A stretch of DNA of 64,000 nucleotides from G963676795 sp963677215 (GTDB lineage Bacteria > Desulfobacterota > Desulfuromonadia > Desulfuromonadales > Geopsychrobacteraceae): the NCBI GenBank assembly GCA_963677215.1, contig OY781919.1, positions 2,480,001 to 2,544,000 of the forward strand, given 5' to 3'. Of the stretch, positions 52,595 to 60,018 are shown piece by piece. Made by a program: the position numbers and the translations under genes. A model generated the notes under the pieces. That model ran no database searches. It was not told the origin of the DNA and saw only the letters and a list, made by a program, of their open reading frames with translations. The first letter of the stretch is position 1, and the number at the start of each line of letters is the position of its first letter.

Positions 52595-53614
52595 TTACTG
52601 CTTGTGTTCTTCGATCTTGTTAAGCATGAAGTCGAAGATGTCGTCACCGATCTTGGCGCGGTACTTATCCCAGACCGGAATCATCGCGATGCGGAATTCT
52701 TCGCGTTCTTCCGGAGTCAGGTTAACCAGCTCGACATTGTTCTTTTTGCAGTATTCCTCAATGGAAAGATTTTCTCCTGGCAGATTCTTTTTGATCTCGG
52801 CGCTGCGCTCGCGGTTGACCTTGATGGCGATCTTGGCGGCGTCACGCAAAATCTGCTGGTTTTTCGGCCCGATCCGCTCCCAGAACTTCGGATTGACGAT
52901 GATGATCAACTCGGTCAGTGCATGCTGGGTATTGGTCGCATACTTGGTGACCTCAGGAAACTTCATCAGTGCGGCGGTCATCATCGGATTTTCCTGGGCG
53001 TCGACGACCCCGGTCTGCAGCGCGGTGTAAAGTTCGGGGAAGGGGATACCGACGCTCGAAGCGCCGAGCTGGTCGAATGCATCGAGGTAAGCCGGTGAGT
53101 TCATGACCCGTACCTTCAGCCCTTTGATATCATCCGGGTGATGAACCGGATGCTTGGTGTTGGTGAAATCGCGGATTTCGTTTTCAGCCCAGCCGATGCC
53201 GATGTAGCCTTTGGCTGGCAGGTAGGAGAAGATCTTTTCCTGAACCTCTTCGTCATCGAGGACGGCATAGGCAGTGGCTCGGTTCGGGAAGAGGAACGGC
53301 ATGTCGAGGATAGCGGTTTCCGGAACGTAGTTCTGAAAAACTGCCGTGGTGATGGCGGCAATCGGCAGGCTGCCGCTCCGGACCTGTGCGGCCATCGATT
53401 GTTCATTGCCGAGTCGGCCGAGTGGGAACGTGGCGATGTCGATCTTGCCGTGGGTTTGCTCGCGAACGTAATCGGCAAAGGCGTCAAGACCGGCTGACAT
53501 ACCGTGGAAATCCGGTGCAATATGGCCCAGATTGATCTTTGGAGAGGCCATGGCCGGTGTTGAAAGACTGATTGCGATCAGCATGAAAAGCGCGCCCTTT
53601 AAAATTTTTTTCAT
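52595..53614 (-). CDS. dctP: TRAP transporter substrate-binding protein (DctP)
   Basis: 339 residues with a signal peptide (LKGALFMLIAISLSTPAMA), then a DctP fold: INLGHIAPDFHGMSAGLDAF, MPFLFPNRATAYAVLDDEEV and LKVRVMNSPAYLDAFDQLGASSVGIPFPELYTALQTG, the last holding the conserved Arg that binds a carboxylate. It would deliver an organic acid to DctQM. It is the first gene of the operon; the substrate is best guessed as a 2-hydroxy acid from the enzymes downstream. Confidence 0.9.
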   Translation of the reverse strand: MKKILKGALFMLIAISLSTPAMASPKINLGHIAPDFHGMSAGLDAFADYVREQTHGKIDIATFPLGRLGNEQSMAAQVRSGSLPIAAITTAVFQNYVPETAILDMPFLFPNRATAYAVLDDEEVQEKIFSYLPAKGYIGIGWAENEIRDFTNTKHPVHHPDDIKGLKVRVMNSPAYLDAFDQLGASSVGIPFPELYTALQTGVVDAQENPMMTAALMKFPEVTKYATNTQHALTELIIIVNPKFWERIGPKNQQILRDAAKIAIKVNRERSAEIKKNLPGENLSIEEYCKKNNVELVNLTPEEREEFRIAMIPVWDKYRAKIGDDIFDFMLNKIEEHKQ

Positions 53615-53968
53615 CTTGCTACCTCCCTATTGAGTCATGAAAAAGGTGTTAAAATAACGCCTGTAAAAGCATTTTGTTTGGTCGTAGAAAACTTATGTTT
53701 TGTTATATAAACAAGAATGTTGTTCTAATCAAATTCTGCGTGAGTTCAGGGGGTTGCAAGATAATATAGGGTGGGGCAATAGTCAAGGTTGTTGCATAGC
53801 CCATCGATTCGACATATTTTGTTTGATGAAAAGAATATATTTATCGAAATTTATAGTTGTCTGATCGGCTTTCGTCCTCCTTATTCAGTCAGACTGAGGG
53901 CCGTTTGCGGGCGGATCCAAAGTCAACTGTCGTGGTATTTTATCTTAAAATGAAAGGCGTCAATAGCG
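53615..53968. other. divergent intergenic region, dctP / sigma54 activator
   Basis: 354 AT-rich bases separate the two divergent genes. I looked for GG-N10-GC (sigma54 form) on the dctP side and found none. No clear sigma70 boxes stand out either. The long T/A-rich stretch 53700-53860 would suit regulator binding. Confidence 0.4.
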
Positions 53969-55336
53969 ATGGCTGAAGCTGAGGATACCCAGTCGCCGAC
54001 CGAGGCCATTTTGGAAAGCATCTCCGACGGGGTCTTTACCGTCGATGGCGAGTGGCGAATCACTTCCTTTAATCGTGCTGCGGAGGAGATTACCGGTGTC
54101 CCGCGCGAGGAGGCGATCGGCCGGATCTGTGCGGACGTCTTTCGCTCCAGCATGTGTGGCGCTGGTTGTCCCTTGAAACAGACCCTCAAAACCGGTAAAG
54201 CGCTGATCGGCATCACCGGTTATATCATCGATGCTGATGGTGAGCGCATTCCCATCAGTATTTCCACCGCGGTATTGCGTGACGGGACCGGCCGGGTGAT
54301 CGGTGGCGCCGAAACCTTTCGCGATCTCTCCGAGGTCGAAGCCCTTCGCCAGGAACTGGAGACCCGCTTCCGGGTTGGGGATCTGACCAGTTACAGCCCT
54401 TTGATGCAGCGGATCTTCGAGGTTGTTCCGGCGATCGCCGCCAGCCCTAGCACGGTTCTGGTTCTTGGTGAGACCGGGACGGGCAAGGAAGTGATTGCGC
54501 GGACCATCCATGAATTGAGCCCACGCAAGGACGGTCCCTTTATCGCCATCAATTGCGGAGCTCTTCCAGATAACCTGCTCGAATCGGAATTGTTCGGATA
54601 CAAGGCCGGTGCTTTTACCGGAGCCCAGAAGGACAAACCCGGTCGCTTTGCCCTGGCCAGCGGCGGAACCCTGTTTCTCGATGAAATCGGCGAAGTCAGC
54701 CCGGCCTTGCAGGTTCGGCTGTTGCGGGTTCTGCAGGAGCGTTGCTACGAACCCCTGGGTGGAACATCATCCGAGACAGCGGATGTCCGGGTCATCGTCG
54801 CAACCAACAGGGATCTGGCCGAACAGGTGCGCAACAAGGAATTCAGAGAAGACCTCTACTACCGGGTCAATGTTGTGCGCATTGAACTGCCACCGCTGCG
54901 TAACCGGAAAGAGGATATCCCGTTGCTGACAGAACAGTTCGTCTCCCGCTTCAACCGGCTTCAGAATAAGGCTGTAGACGGCGTTTCTGCAGAGGCTCTG
55001 TCGCTGCTGATGGCTCATCACTGGCCGGGAAATATCCGTGAACTGGAAAATGTCATCGAACGGGCTTTCGTCCTCTGTAGCGGTGGCACGATCGGTATCG
55101 CCCACTTGCCTGCTGAAATGACGGCTCATTCAGCTTCCGCTGCAGGTACAGACATTCGCTCTGCTCATGATGTCCTTGATGTCCAGGCGATTCATGCGGC
55201 ATTGGAACGCAATTCTTTCAATCGAAACGCTGCAGCGCAGGAGCTGGGGATCCACAAGACAACCCTGTTCCGGCGGATGAAAAAGCTTGGTATGGCCCTC
55301 CCCAAGAAAGATGGCCGTACGACCCGCAAACCTTAA
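53969..55336 (+). CDS. PAS-domain sigma54-dependent transcriptional activator
   Basis: 455 residues. A PAS domain (about 15-120; DGVFTVDGEWRITSFNRAAEE) precedes an AAA+ domain with Walker A GETGTGKE (about 168), the sigma54-contact loop GAFTGA (about 213-218) and Walker B GGTLFLDEI. A Fis-type helix-turn-helix lies at about 405-450. The PAS domain has Cys in SSMCGAGCP, perhaps a redox or metal sensor. It lies between the TRAP operon and the ORP-type genes; in Desulfovibrio an equivalent regulator (DVU2106) activates orp genes with sigma54. Confidence 0.9.
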   Translation: MAEAEDTQSPTEAILESISDGVFTVDGEWRITSFNRAAEEITGVPREEAIGRICADVFRSSMCGAGCPLKQTLKTGKALIGITGYIIDADGERIPISISTAVLRDGTGRVIGGAETFRDLSEVEALRQELETRFRVGDLTSYSPLMQRIFEVVPAIAASPSTVLVLGETGTGKEVIARTIHELSPRKDGPFIAINCGALPDNLLESELFGYKAGAFTGAQKDKPGRFALASGGTLFLDEIGEVSPALQVRLLRVLQERCYEPLGGTSSETADVRVIVATNRDLAEQVRNKEFREDLYYRVNVVRIELPPLRNRKEDIPLLTEQFVSRFNRLQNKAVDGVSAEALSLLMAHHWPGNIRELENVIERAFVLCSGGTIGIAHLPAEMTAHSASAAGTDIRSAHDVLDVQAIHAALERNSFNRNAAAQELGIHKTTLFRRMKKLGMALPKKDGRTTRKP

Positions 55337-55342
55337 AGAGTA

Positions 55343-55392
55343 GCAAACTCGCTACCCTGCGGATTGGCCTTTCATTGCAAACTCGCTACCCT
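55343..55392 (+). repeat. pair of 16-bp direct repeats with internal hairpins
   Basis: GCAAACTCGCTACCCT occurs at 55343-55358 and 55377-55392, just after the activator's stop. The first copy is preceded by GTA so that GTAGC pairs with GCTAC. They may form tandem hairpins or regulator sites. Confidence 0.5.
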
Positions 55393-55474
55393 TGCTCCTG
55401 TTATATCGCCCATTCTTTCTGAATACTTTCGCTAAATACGAATACTTACAGATTTTTTCGCAGATATCTGAAAC

Positions 55475-55491
55475 TTGGCCTGTTCTATGCA
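55475..55491 (+). promoter_or_regulatory. sigma54 promoter of the ORP-type cluster
   Basis: TTGGCCTGTTCTATGCA has GG at 55477-55478 and GC at 55489-55490, the exact GG-N10-GC spacing, with flanking TTGGC and TGCA close to consensus TTGGCAC-N5-TTGCA. Transcription would start near 55502, about 32 bp ahead of the first NifX-fold gene. Confidence 0.75.
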
Positions 55492-55533
55492 TTTTTAATG
55501 GCAAAAGAGAGCTGAAAGGAGCTGCCCAGGTTC

Positions 55534-56124
55534 ATGAAAACTGCATTTTCATATTGGGACACGCGTATTGCTCCGATGTTTGATACGGCTTTGCAGGTTC
55601 GGGTTGTTGAATCCGAGGTTGGGGAGCTTGTCAGTGATCAACTCCTGACATTGACAGCTATATCAGCGGCGCAAAGGATTGTCGAGTTACGGGCTATGGG
55701 GGTTGAATTCCTGATCTGTGGCGCTGTTTCCAAAGGGTTGCAGGGCATGCTTGTCAGCTACGGGATCGAGGTTGTCCCATTTGTGGCCGGCGACCTGGAT
55801 GAGATTGTCGCAGCCTGGGTCAATGAACGTCTGGAACCGGAGAGTTACGCCATGCCGGGTTGTGGAGGACGCCGCAGGTGTCTGACTGGAGGATCTATGG
55901 ATAATCGAGGATTCGGTCCTGGCCGGGGCGGTGTTGGTCGTGGCAGTGGAGGGGCTGGCAAGCGCCAGGCTGGCCGTGGTGTTAGACGTGTCAGTGGAAG
56001 TATTGGCCCCGCTGTCGGGGTGTGTTGTTGCCTGAGCTGTGGCCACGTGGAGCCGCATGAAGTCGGGGTGCCCTGTTGGCAGAGGAGCTGCCCGGTTTGC
56101 GGCAACGCGATGACCCGGCAGTAG
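55534..56124 (+). CDS. NifX/ORP-fold protein with Gly/Arg linker and zinc-ribbon tail
   Basis: 196 residues. The first 100 form a dinitrogenase-cofactor-biosynthesis (NifX/NifB C-terminal) fold (FSYWDTRIAPMFDTA, LICGAVSKGLQGML). A Gly/Arg-rich linker (about 110-150) follows, then a ribbon with CCCLSCGH and CPVCG. NifX-fold proteins bind Fe-Mo or Mo-Cu clusters; the ORP of Desulfovibrio is one. It is the first gene behind the sigma54 promoter; AAAGGAG lies 14 nt upstream of the ATG. Confidence 0.8.
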   Translation: MKTAFSYWDTRIAPMFDTALQVRVVESEVGELVSDQLLTLTAISAAQRIVELRAMGVEFLICGAVSKGLQGMLVSYGIEVVPFVAGDLDEIVAAWVNERLEPESYAMPGCGGRRRCLTGGSMDNRGFGPGRGGVGRGSGGAGKRQAGRGVRRVSGSIGPAVGVCCCLSCGHVEPHEVGVPCWQRSCPVCGNAMTRQ

Positions 56125-56220
56125 CCGGAAGGTGCGAGGCGATTTCTGCCTGTGACGCACGTCATGCCGCTGCGTTTGTTGCGGCGGAATTAACAACAGA
56201 ACAAAGGATAGGAGGAAGTC

Positions 56221-56544
56221 ATGCCAAGAGGTGATAGATCGGGACCTGCGGGTCAAGGGGCAATGACAGGACGTAGAGCGGGTTTCTGTACGGGAACCGG
56301 AGCCCCTGGATATACTGCCGGACAAGGTGGCCGTTTCTGGGGTGGACGTTTTAACTGTGGCGGCCGTGGTCGGCGCAATATTTATTGCGCAACCGGTAGG
56401 ACGGGGTGGCTGCGCAGTGATGCCAGTCCTATGGCGAACGGAGCTGGCGATGAAAAAAACTGGCTGAAGAGCCAGTCCGATGCTCTGCAGACGGAACTGC
56501 GCTCTATCGAGCGGCGCCTCAAGGACCTCGAATCTGCTGAGTAA
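56221..56544 (+). CDS. DUF5320 family protein
   Basis: 107 residues. The Gly-rich N-terminus MPRGDRSGPAGQGAMTGRRA and the later Cys and Gly residues match DUF5320; the C-terminal third is a coiled coil (about 78-106). Such proteins accompany NifX-fold genes in anaerobes. The function is unknown. GGAGGAAGTC lies ahead of the ATG. Confidence 0.75.
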   Translation: MPRGDRSGPAGQGAMTGRRAGFCTGTGAPGYTAGQGGRFWGGRFNCGGRGRRNIYCATGRTGWLRSDASPMANGAGDEKNWLKSQSDALQTELRSIERRLKDLESAE

Positions 56545-56612
56545 GCAGTAGGTACAGGATATTAATTGTAGGTTTGCCGTAACGTATTCCCTAGTGTCCC
56601 GTGCGGCATACT

Positions 56613-56663
56613 CCCCCGTTAGCGGATGGCTTCATTGCTCCATCCGCTAACGGAGGGGCTTTA
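56613..56663 (+). terminator. strong terminator within the ORP-type cluster
   Basis: CCCCCGTTAGCGGATGG (56613-56629) pairs with CCATCCGCTAACGGAGGGG (56640-56658) with at most one bulge, then CTTTATTA. It ends the two-gene transcript from the sigma54 promoter, or lets part of it pass. Confidence 0.8.
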
Positions 56664-56687
56664 TTATGATCGAGAGGGCTTGAAAAG

Positions 56688-57050
56688 ATGAAGATTGCAT
56701 TTACCACTGCAGGGAAGGATCAGCAGGCGGCTCTTGACCGGCGCTTTGGCCGGGCTCCCGGTTTTCTGGTTATCGATACAATAACCGAAAATTTTGAATT
56801 TGTTGAAAATACCCAGAATCTGAATGCCGCCCAGGGGGCAGGTATTCAGTCGGGGCAGACCATTGCCCGTCTGGGTGTGGAGGCTCTGGTTTCCGGTCAC
56901 GTCGGGCCAAAGGCTTTTCGAGTTCTTTGTGCAGCCGGTGTCAGGATCTATAACACTGAGGCCGAAACGGTCGGTGAAGCGCTCGAATTGTTACGTAGTG
57001 GCCAACTGGTTGAGGCGGTTTCTGCGGACGTCGAGAGTCATTGGATTTAG
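56688..57050 (+). CDS. NifX/ORP-fold metal-cofactor protein
   Basis: 120 residues of the NifX-type fold: KIAFTTAGKDQQAALDRRFGRAPGF, and a cluster-side region GAGIQSGQTIARLGVEALVSGHVGPKAF. No added domain. Single NifX-fold proteins of anaerobes bind Mo-Cu or Fe-S clusters (ORP). It is 50 bp upstream of the first ATPase gene, the usual partner of ORP. Confidence 0.85.
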   Translation: MKIAFTTAGKDQQAALDRRFGRAPGFLVIDTITENFEFVENTQNLNAAQGAGIQSGQTIARLGVEALVSGHVGPKAFRVLCAAGVRIYNTEAETVGEALELLRSGQLVEAVSADVESHWI

Positions 57051-57099
57051 TCCCGTCGGCTGCCCCTGGCATTCAAGAAAGCTTATAGAGGTTGTTGAG

Positions 57100-57960
57100 A
57101 TGAATATTGCAATTGCATCGGGAAAAGGCGGGACAGGCAAGACGACTGTTTCCGTGAACCTGGCTAAGGCCTACGGCGCTGAGGTCCAGCTTCTCGATTG
57201 TGATGTCGAAGAACCGAATGCCCATCTGTTTTTGCAGGGCGAGAGGCAGGCAGAGGATGTCGTCAACATGCTCGTTCCGCAAGTCGATGCCGCTTTGTGT
57301 AATGGTTGCGGAGCCTGCGGGCGTTTCTGTGAATTCAACGCGATCGTGTCCTTCGGGACTTCACCGCTACTATTCCCGGAACTCTGTCATGGCTGTGGTG
57401 GCTGTGTCAGGGTCTGTCCTCAAAATGCGCTGCACGAAATTGAAAAACGTATCGGGGTGGTCGAAGAGTCGCGGGCGGGAAATATCTCTCTGATTCGGGG
57501 GCTGCTCGATATAGGTGTGGCGATGGCGCCACCACTGATCAAACAGGTAAAAAAACGCCAGCAGGACGGAGTTCTTACGATTCTGGACGCTCCTCCCGGA
57601 ACTTCATGTCCGGTGATTGCGACCATCAAGGATGTCGATTTTGTCGTTCTGGTCACAGAACCGACCCCCTTTGGCCTCAATGACCTGACTCTGGCCGTCG
57701 CCATGGTCCGCGATCTTGGTCTGCCCTTTGGCGTTGTGGTCAACCGGATGGGAATGGGCGACGATCGGATCCAGCGTTTCTGTCAGCAGGAGGATATCCC
57801 GATTCTGCTCGAGATTCCCGAGGATCGGAGGATAGCCGAAGCCTATTCACGCGGAGAGCTGATGGTTGATGTGCTGCCGGAATACCGGGAGCTGTTTCAT
57901 AGCTTGATTGAGAAGCTGATCAATCTCAAAAATGTTGAACCTCAGCTCTGTTGCTGTTGA
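57100..57960 (+). CDS. MinD-superfamily ATPase with inserted ferredoxin domain (first of two)
   Basis: 286 residues. Deviant Walker A SGKGGTGKTT (about 8-17) and switch DCDVEEPNAH mark the MinD/Mrp class. Between about 65 and 110, two 4Fe-4S motifs (CNGCGACGRFC and CHGCGGCVRVCP) are inserted. The remainder is P-loop core with DAPPGTSCPVIA. In Desulfovibrio the equivalents are DVU2103/2104, which form a complex with ORP. AGAGG precedes the ATG at 57100; the frame opens earlier without one. The C-terminus ends in two adjacent Cys pairs. Confidence 0.9.
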   Translation: MNIAIASGKGGTGKTTVSVNLAKAYGAEVQLLDCDVEEPNAHLFLQGERQAEDVVNMLVPQVDAALCNGCGACGRFCEFNAIVSFGTSPLLFPELCHGCGGCVRVCPQNALHEIEKRIGVVEESRAGNISLIRGLLDIGVAMAPPLIKQVKKRQQDGVLTILDAPPGTSCPVIATIKDVDFVVLVTEPTPFGLNDLTLAVAMVRDLGLPFGVVVNRMGMGDDRIQRFCQQEDIPILLEIPEDRRIAEAYSRGELMVDVLPEYRELFHSLIEKLINLKNVEPQLCCC

Positions 57961-58033
57961 TCACTCCTGGGGTAGCTCTCTTACTGTCTCTGGAAGAACA
58001 GAATTGTGATTCAGCCAAAAGGATGAACTGGAA

Positions 58034-58912
58034 ATGAAGGAACTTGTCATTATCAGCGGCAAGGGCGGAACCGGCAAAACCAGCGTGACCGCATCTTTTG
58101 CTGCGCTAGCGCAGAAGCCGGTACTGGCCGATTGCGATGTGGATGCCGCGGATCTGTTTCTGGTGCTTGCGCCGGAGATTGTCGAGCGTCACGATTTTTA
58201 CAGCGGGCACGAAGCGGTCGTTCGCAGCGAACAGTGCAGTGGTTGCGGGACCTGTCAGGAATTTTGTCGCTTCGATGCCATCAGAGTCGATCACTCAGCC
58301 GGAAAAGCAGTTTATTCCGTTGACCCGGTGTCCTGTGAAGGCTGTGGCGTCTGTGTTGAATTCTGTCCTGAAAAAGCGATCGATTTTCCTGAGCGACTCT
58401 GTGGTGAGTGGATGGTCTCGGAAACGCGTTGCGGAACAATGGTTCACGCCAAGCTCGGGGTCGCGGCCGAGAATTCGGGAAAATTGGTTGCGACCGTCCG
58501 CAAAGAAGCGCAGCTGGCGTTGCTCAACAGTAACAGCTCGCTGATCATTGTCGATGGTCCCCCCGGCATCGGCTGCCCGGTTATTGCTTCACTGTCCGGA
58601 GCGTCCCTGGTTCTGATCGTCACTGAGCCAACCCTCTCAGGCGAACACGATATGGAACGCGTCATGTCCCTGGCTGGACACTTCAAGCTGCCAGTCGCTG
58701 TCTGTGTCAATAAATGGGATCTGAATCCAGACGTGACACAGCGAATCGAGGCCAAGGCTCTCGAGGCCGGCGCGACCCTGGCCGGTCGGATTCGTTATGA
58801 TCGTCAGGTCTCTCAGGCTCAGTTGCAGAAACTGGCCGTTGTAGAAACCGTTGCCCCCAGTGCAGAGGATCTTCGCGCTGTTTGGGACCGGGTCCAGGCC
58901 ATATTGAACTGA
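58034..58912 (+). CDS. MinD-superfamily ATPase with inserted ferredoxin domain (second of two)
   Basis: 292 residues, a paralogue of the preceding gene. Walker A SGKGGTGKTS, then ADCDVDAADLFL; ferredoxin motifs CSGCGTCQEFC and CEGCGVCVEFCP at about 65-110; VDGPPGIGCPVIA in the core. The two ATPases probably form a heterodimer, each carrying two 4Fe-4S clusters. It lies 73 bp after the first. Confidence 0.9.
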   Translation: MKELVIISGKGGTGKTSVTASFAALAQKPVLADCDVDAADLFLVLAPEIVERHDFYSGHEAVVRSEQCSGCGTCQEFCRFDAIRVDHSAGKAVYSVDPVSCEGCGVCVEFCPEKAIDFPERLCGEWMVSETRCGTMVHAKLGVAAENSGKLVATVRKEAQLALLNSNSSLIIVDGPPGIGCPVIASLSGASLVLIVTEPTLSGEHDMERVMSLAGHFKLPVAVCVNKWDLNPDVTQRIEAKALEAGATLAGRIRYDRQVSQAQLQKLAVVETVAPSAEDLRAVWDRVQAILN

Positions 58913-59005
58913 CCGTTACGACTTATGAGCGCCGCAGAGAGTATTAATTAATTATAAATACACATAATTATGCGGTGCCTTTCATCACCCAAGGAGAATG
59001 ATAAG

Positions 59006-59347
59006 ATGAGAAAAATTGCAATCCCCATGGCCGAAGGCCGTCTGTCCATGCATTTTGGCCACTGCGCAGAGTTTGCGCTGATCGATATCAACATGGATGA
59101 GAAAAAGATCCTCAAGGTTGAGAGCATTGCTGCTCCACCACATGAGCCGGGCCTGTTGCCGAAATACCTGAGCGAGCAGGGTGCCAATATGATTATTGCC
59201 GGTGGCATGGGACAGCGTGCGCAAAGCCTGTTTATTGACAATGGCATCGATGTTGTGGTTGGTGCGCCGGCTGACACTCCGGAAGCTCTGGTCTACAGTT
59301 ACATGGCCGGTACCCTGCAGTCCGGCGTCAATATGTGCGACCACTGA
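59006..59347 (+). CDS. NifX/ORP-fold metal-cofactor protein
   Basis: 113 residues: KIAIPMAEGRLSMHFGHCAEF, AAPPHEPGLLPKYLSEQGANMIIAGGMGQRA and VVVGAP make it the third NifX-fold protein in the cluster. The MHFGHC segment, with its Cys and His residues, is the typical cluster-binding region. AAGGAG lies upstream of the ATG at 59006. Repeat C follows 66 bp after the stop. Confidence 0.9.
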   Translation: MRKIAIPMAEGRLSMHFGHCAEFALIDINMDEKKILKVESIAAPPHEPGLLPKYLSEQGANMIIAGGMGQRAQSLFIDNGIDVVVGAPADTPEALVYSYMAGTLQSGVNMCDH

Positions 59348-59364
59348 TCCCACCTTTCAACGTA

Positions 59365-59393
59365 CCCATGGATGAGCATCGCTCATCCATGGG
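59365..59393 (+). terminator. 13-bp hairpin after the third NifX-fold gene
   Basis: CCCATGGATGAGC-atc-GCTCATCCATGGG is perfectly paired. No T tract follows, and repeat C starts 20 bp later. Confidence 0.6.
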
Positions 59394-59412
59394 CAGTGCC
59401 TGTTCCATGTAG

Positions 59413-59837
59413 CCAAGCCGGGAACCGGCCTGGCGATTGCGCGAATCGAGGCGCGCAGTGACGCCTCTGAGCGTGCAGAGAATAGCGGACCAAAAGCTAC
59501 GAAGAGCGACAAATACGATTTACGTCAGTGATTTTAGAAAGTTTTCTTTTGGTTGCGTTTTCTTTATCGCCACAAAGAAAATGAACCCGGCTGGCGGGCC
59601 GGGACCCGCCGATTTTAGCCTTTATTAAACAGATCTTCTCTAGATCAAAACCTCGGGGTCGCGGCCCCGAACGCCGCCATACTCTTTTGTCTTGCCACAA
59701 ATGAGTATGCAGAAAAGGGCATGTCGGCAGGTTGCCTGCGTTTTCTGCGTAGCATCCCACCAGCTTATACAATTGCGCCCCAAGATGGGCAAGCCCATCA
59801 ACGGGCAGAACCGGAAACCCCTTCGGTGTTTCGATGA
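59413..59837 (+). repeat. structured dispersed repeat, copy C (candidate RNA)
   Basis: Homologous to copies A and B. Stems: GAGGCG/CGCCTC (59448-59467), GATGGGC-aa-GCCCATC (59784-59799), and a weaker AAACCCC/GGTGTTT at 59815-59831. The block TTTCTTTATcgccACAAAGAAA has one broken pair compared with A and B. The segment between 59690 and 59760 differs most, but contains its own hairpin GCAGGttgCCTGC. Nothing else fills 59348-60018 except the following promoter region. Confidence 0.75.
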
Positions 59838-60018
59838 GAAGAAACTGGCTGGCGGTGCGAGAACCGCCGACTTTAATTATTTTGAGTCTCAAGAATCTCA
59901 ATATCAAACAGAAGAATCTTCCTATCGACTCCGGGCCCGATTGTTTGTCTTTATGATTGCAATTATGAGCTGCAATCGACTATGTTCCGTGTCTATGCAC
60001 AAAAAAAGGAGTTGACGA

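Noticed and set aside
53615..53968. Sigma54 promoter ahead of dctP
   Set aside because: No GG-N10-GC pair was found on the minus strand; the activator next to it is better placed to act at 55475.
55337..55400. Two 16-bp repeats considered as the start of a CRISPR array
   Set aside because: Only two copies, 18 bp apart, shorter than CRISPR repeats, and no cas genes anywhere in the window.
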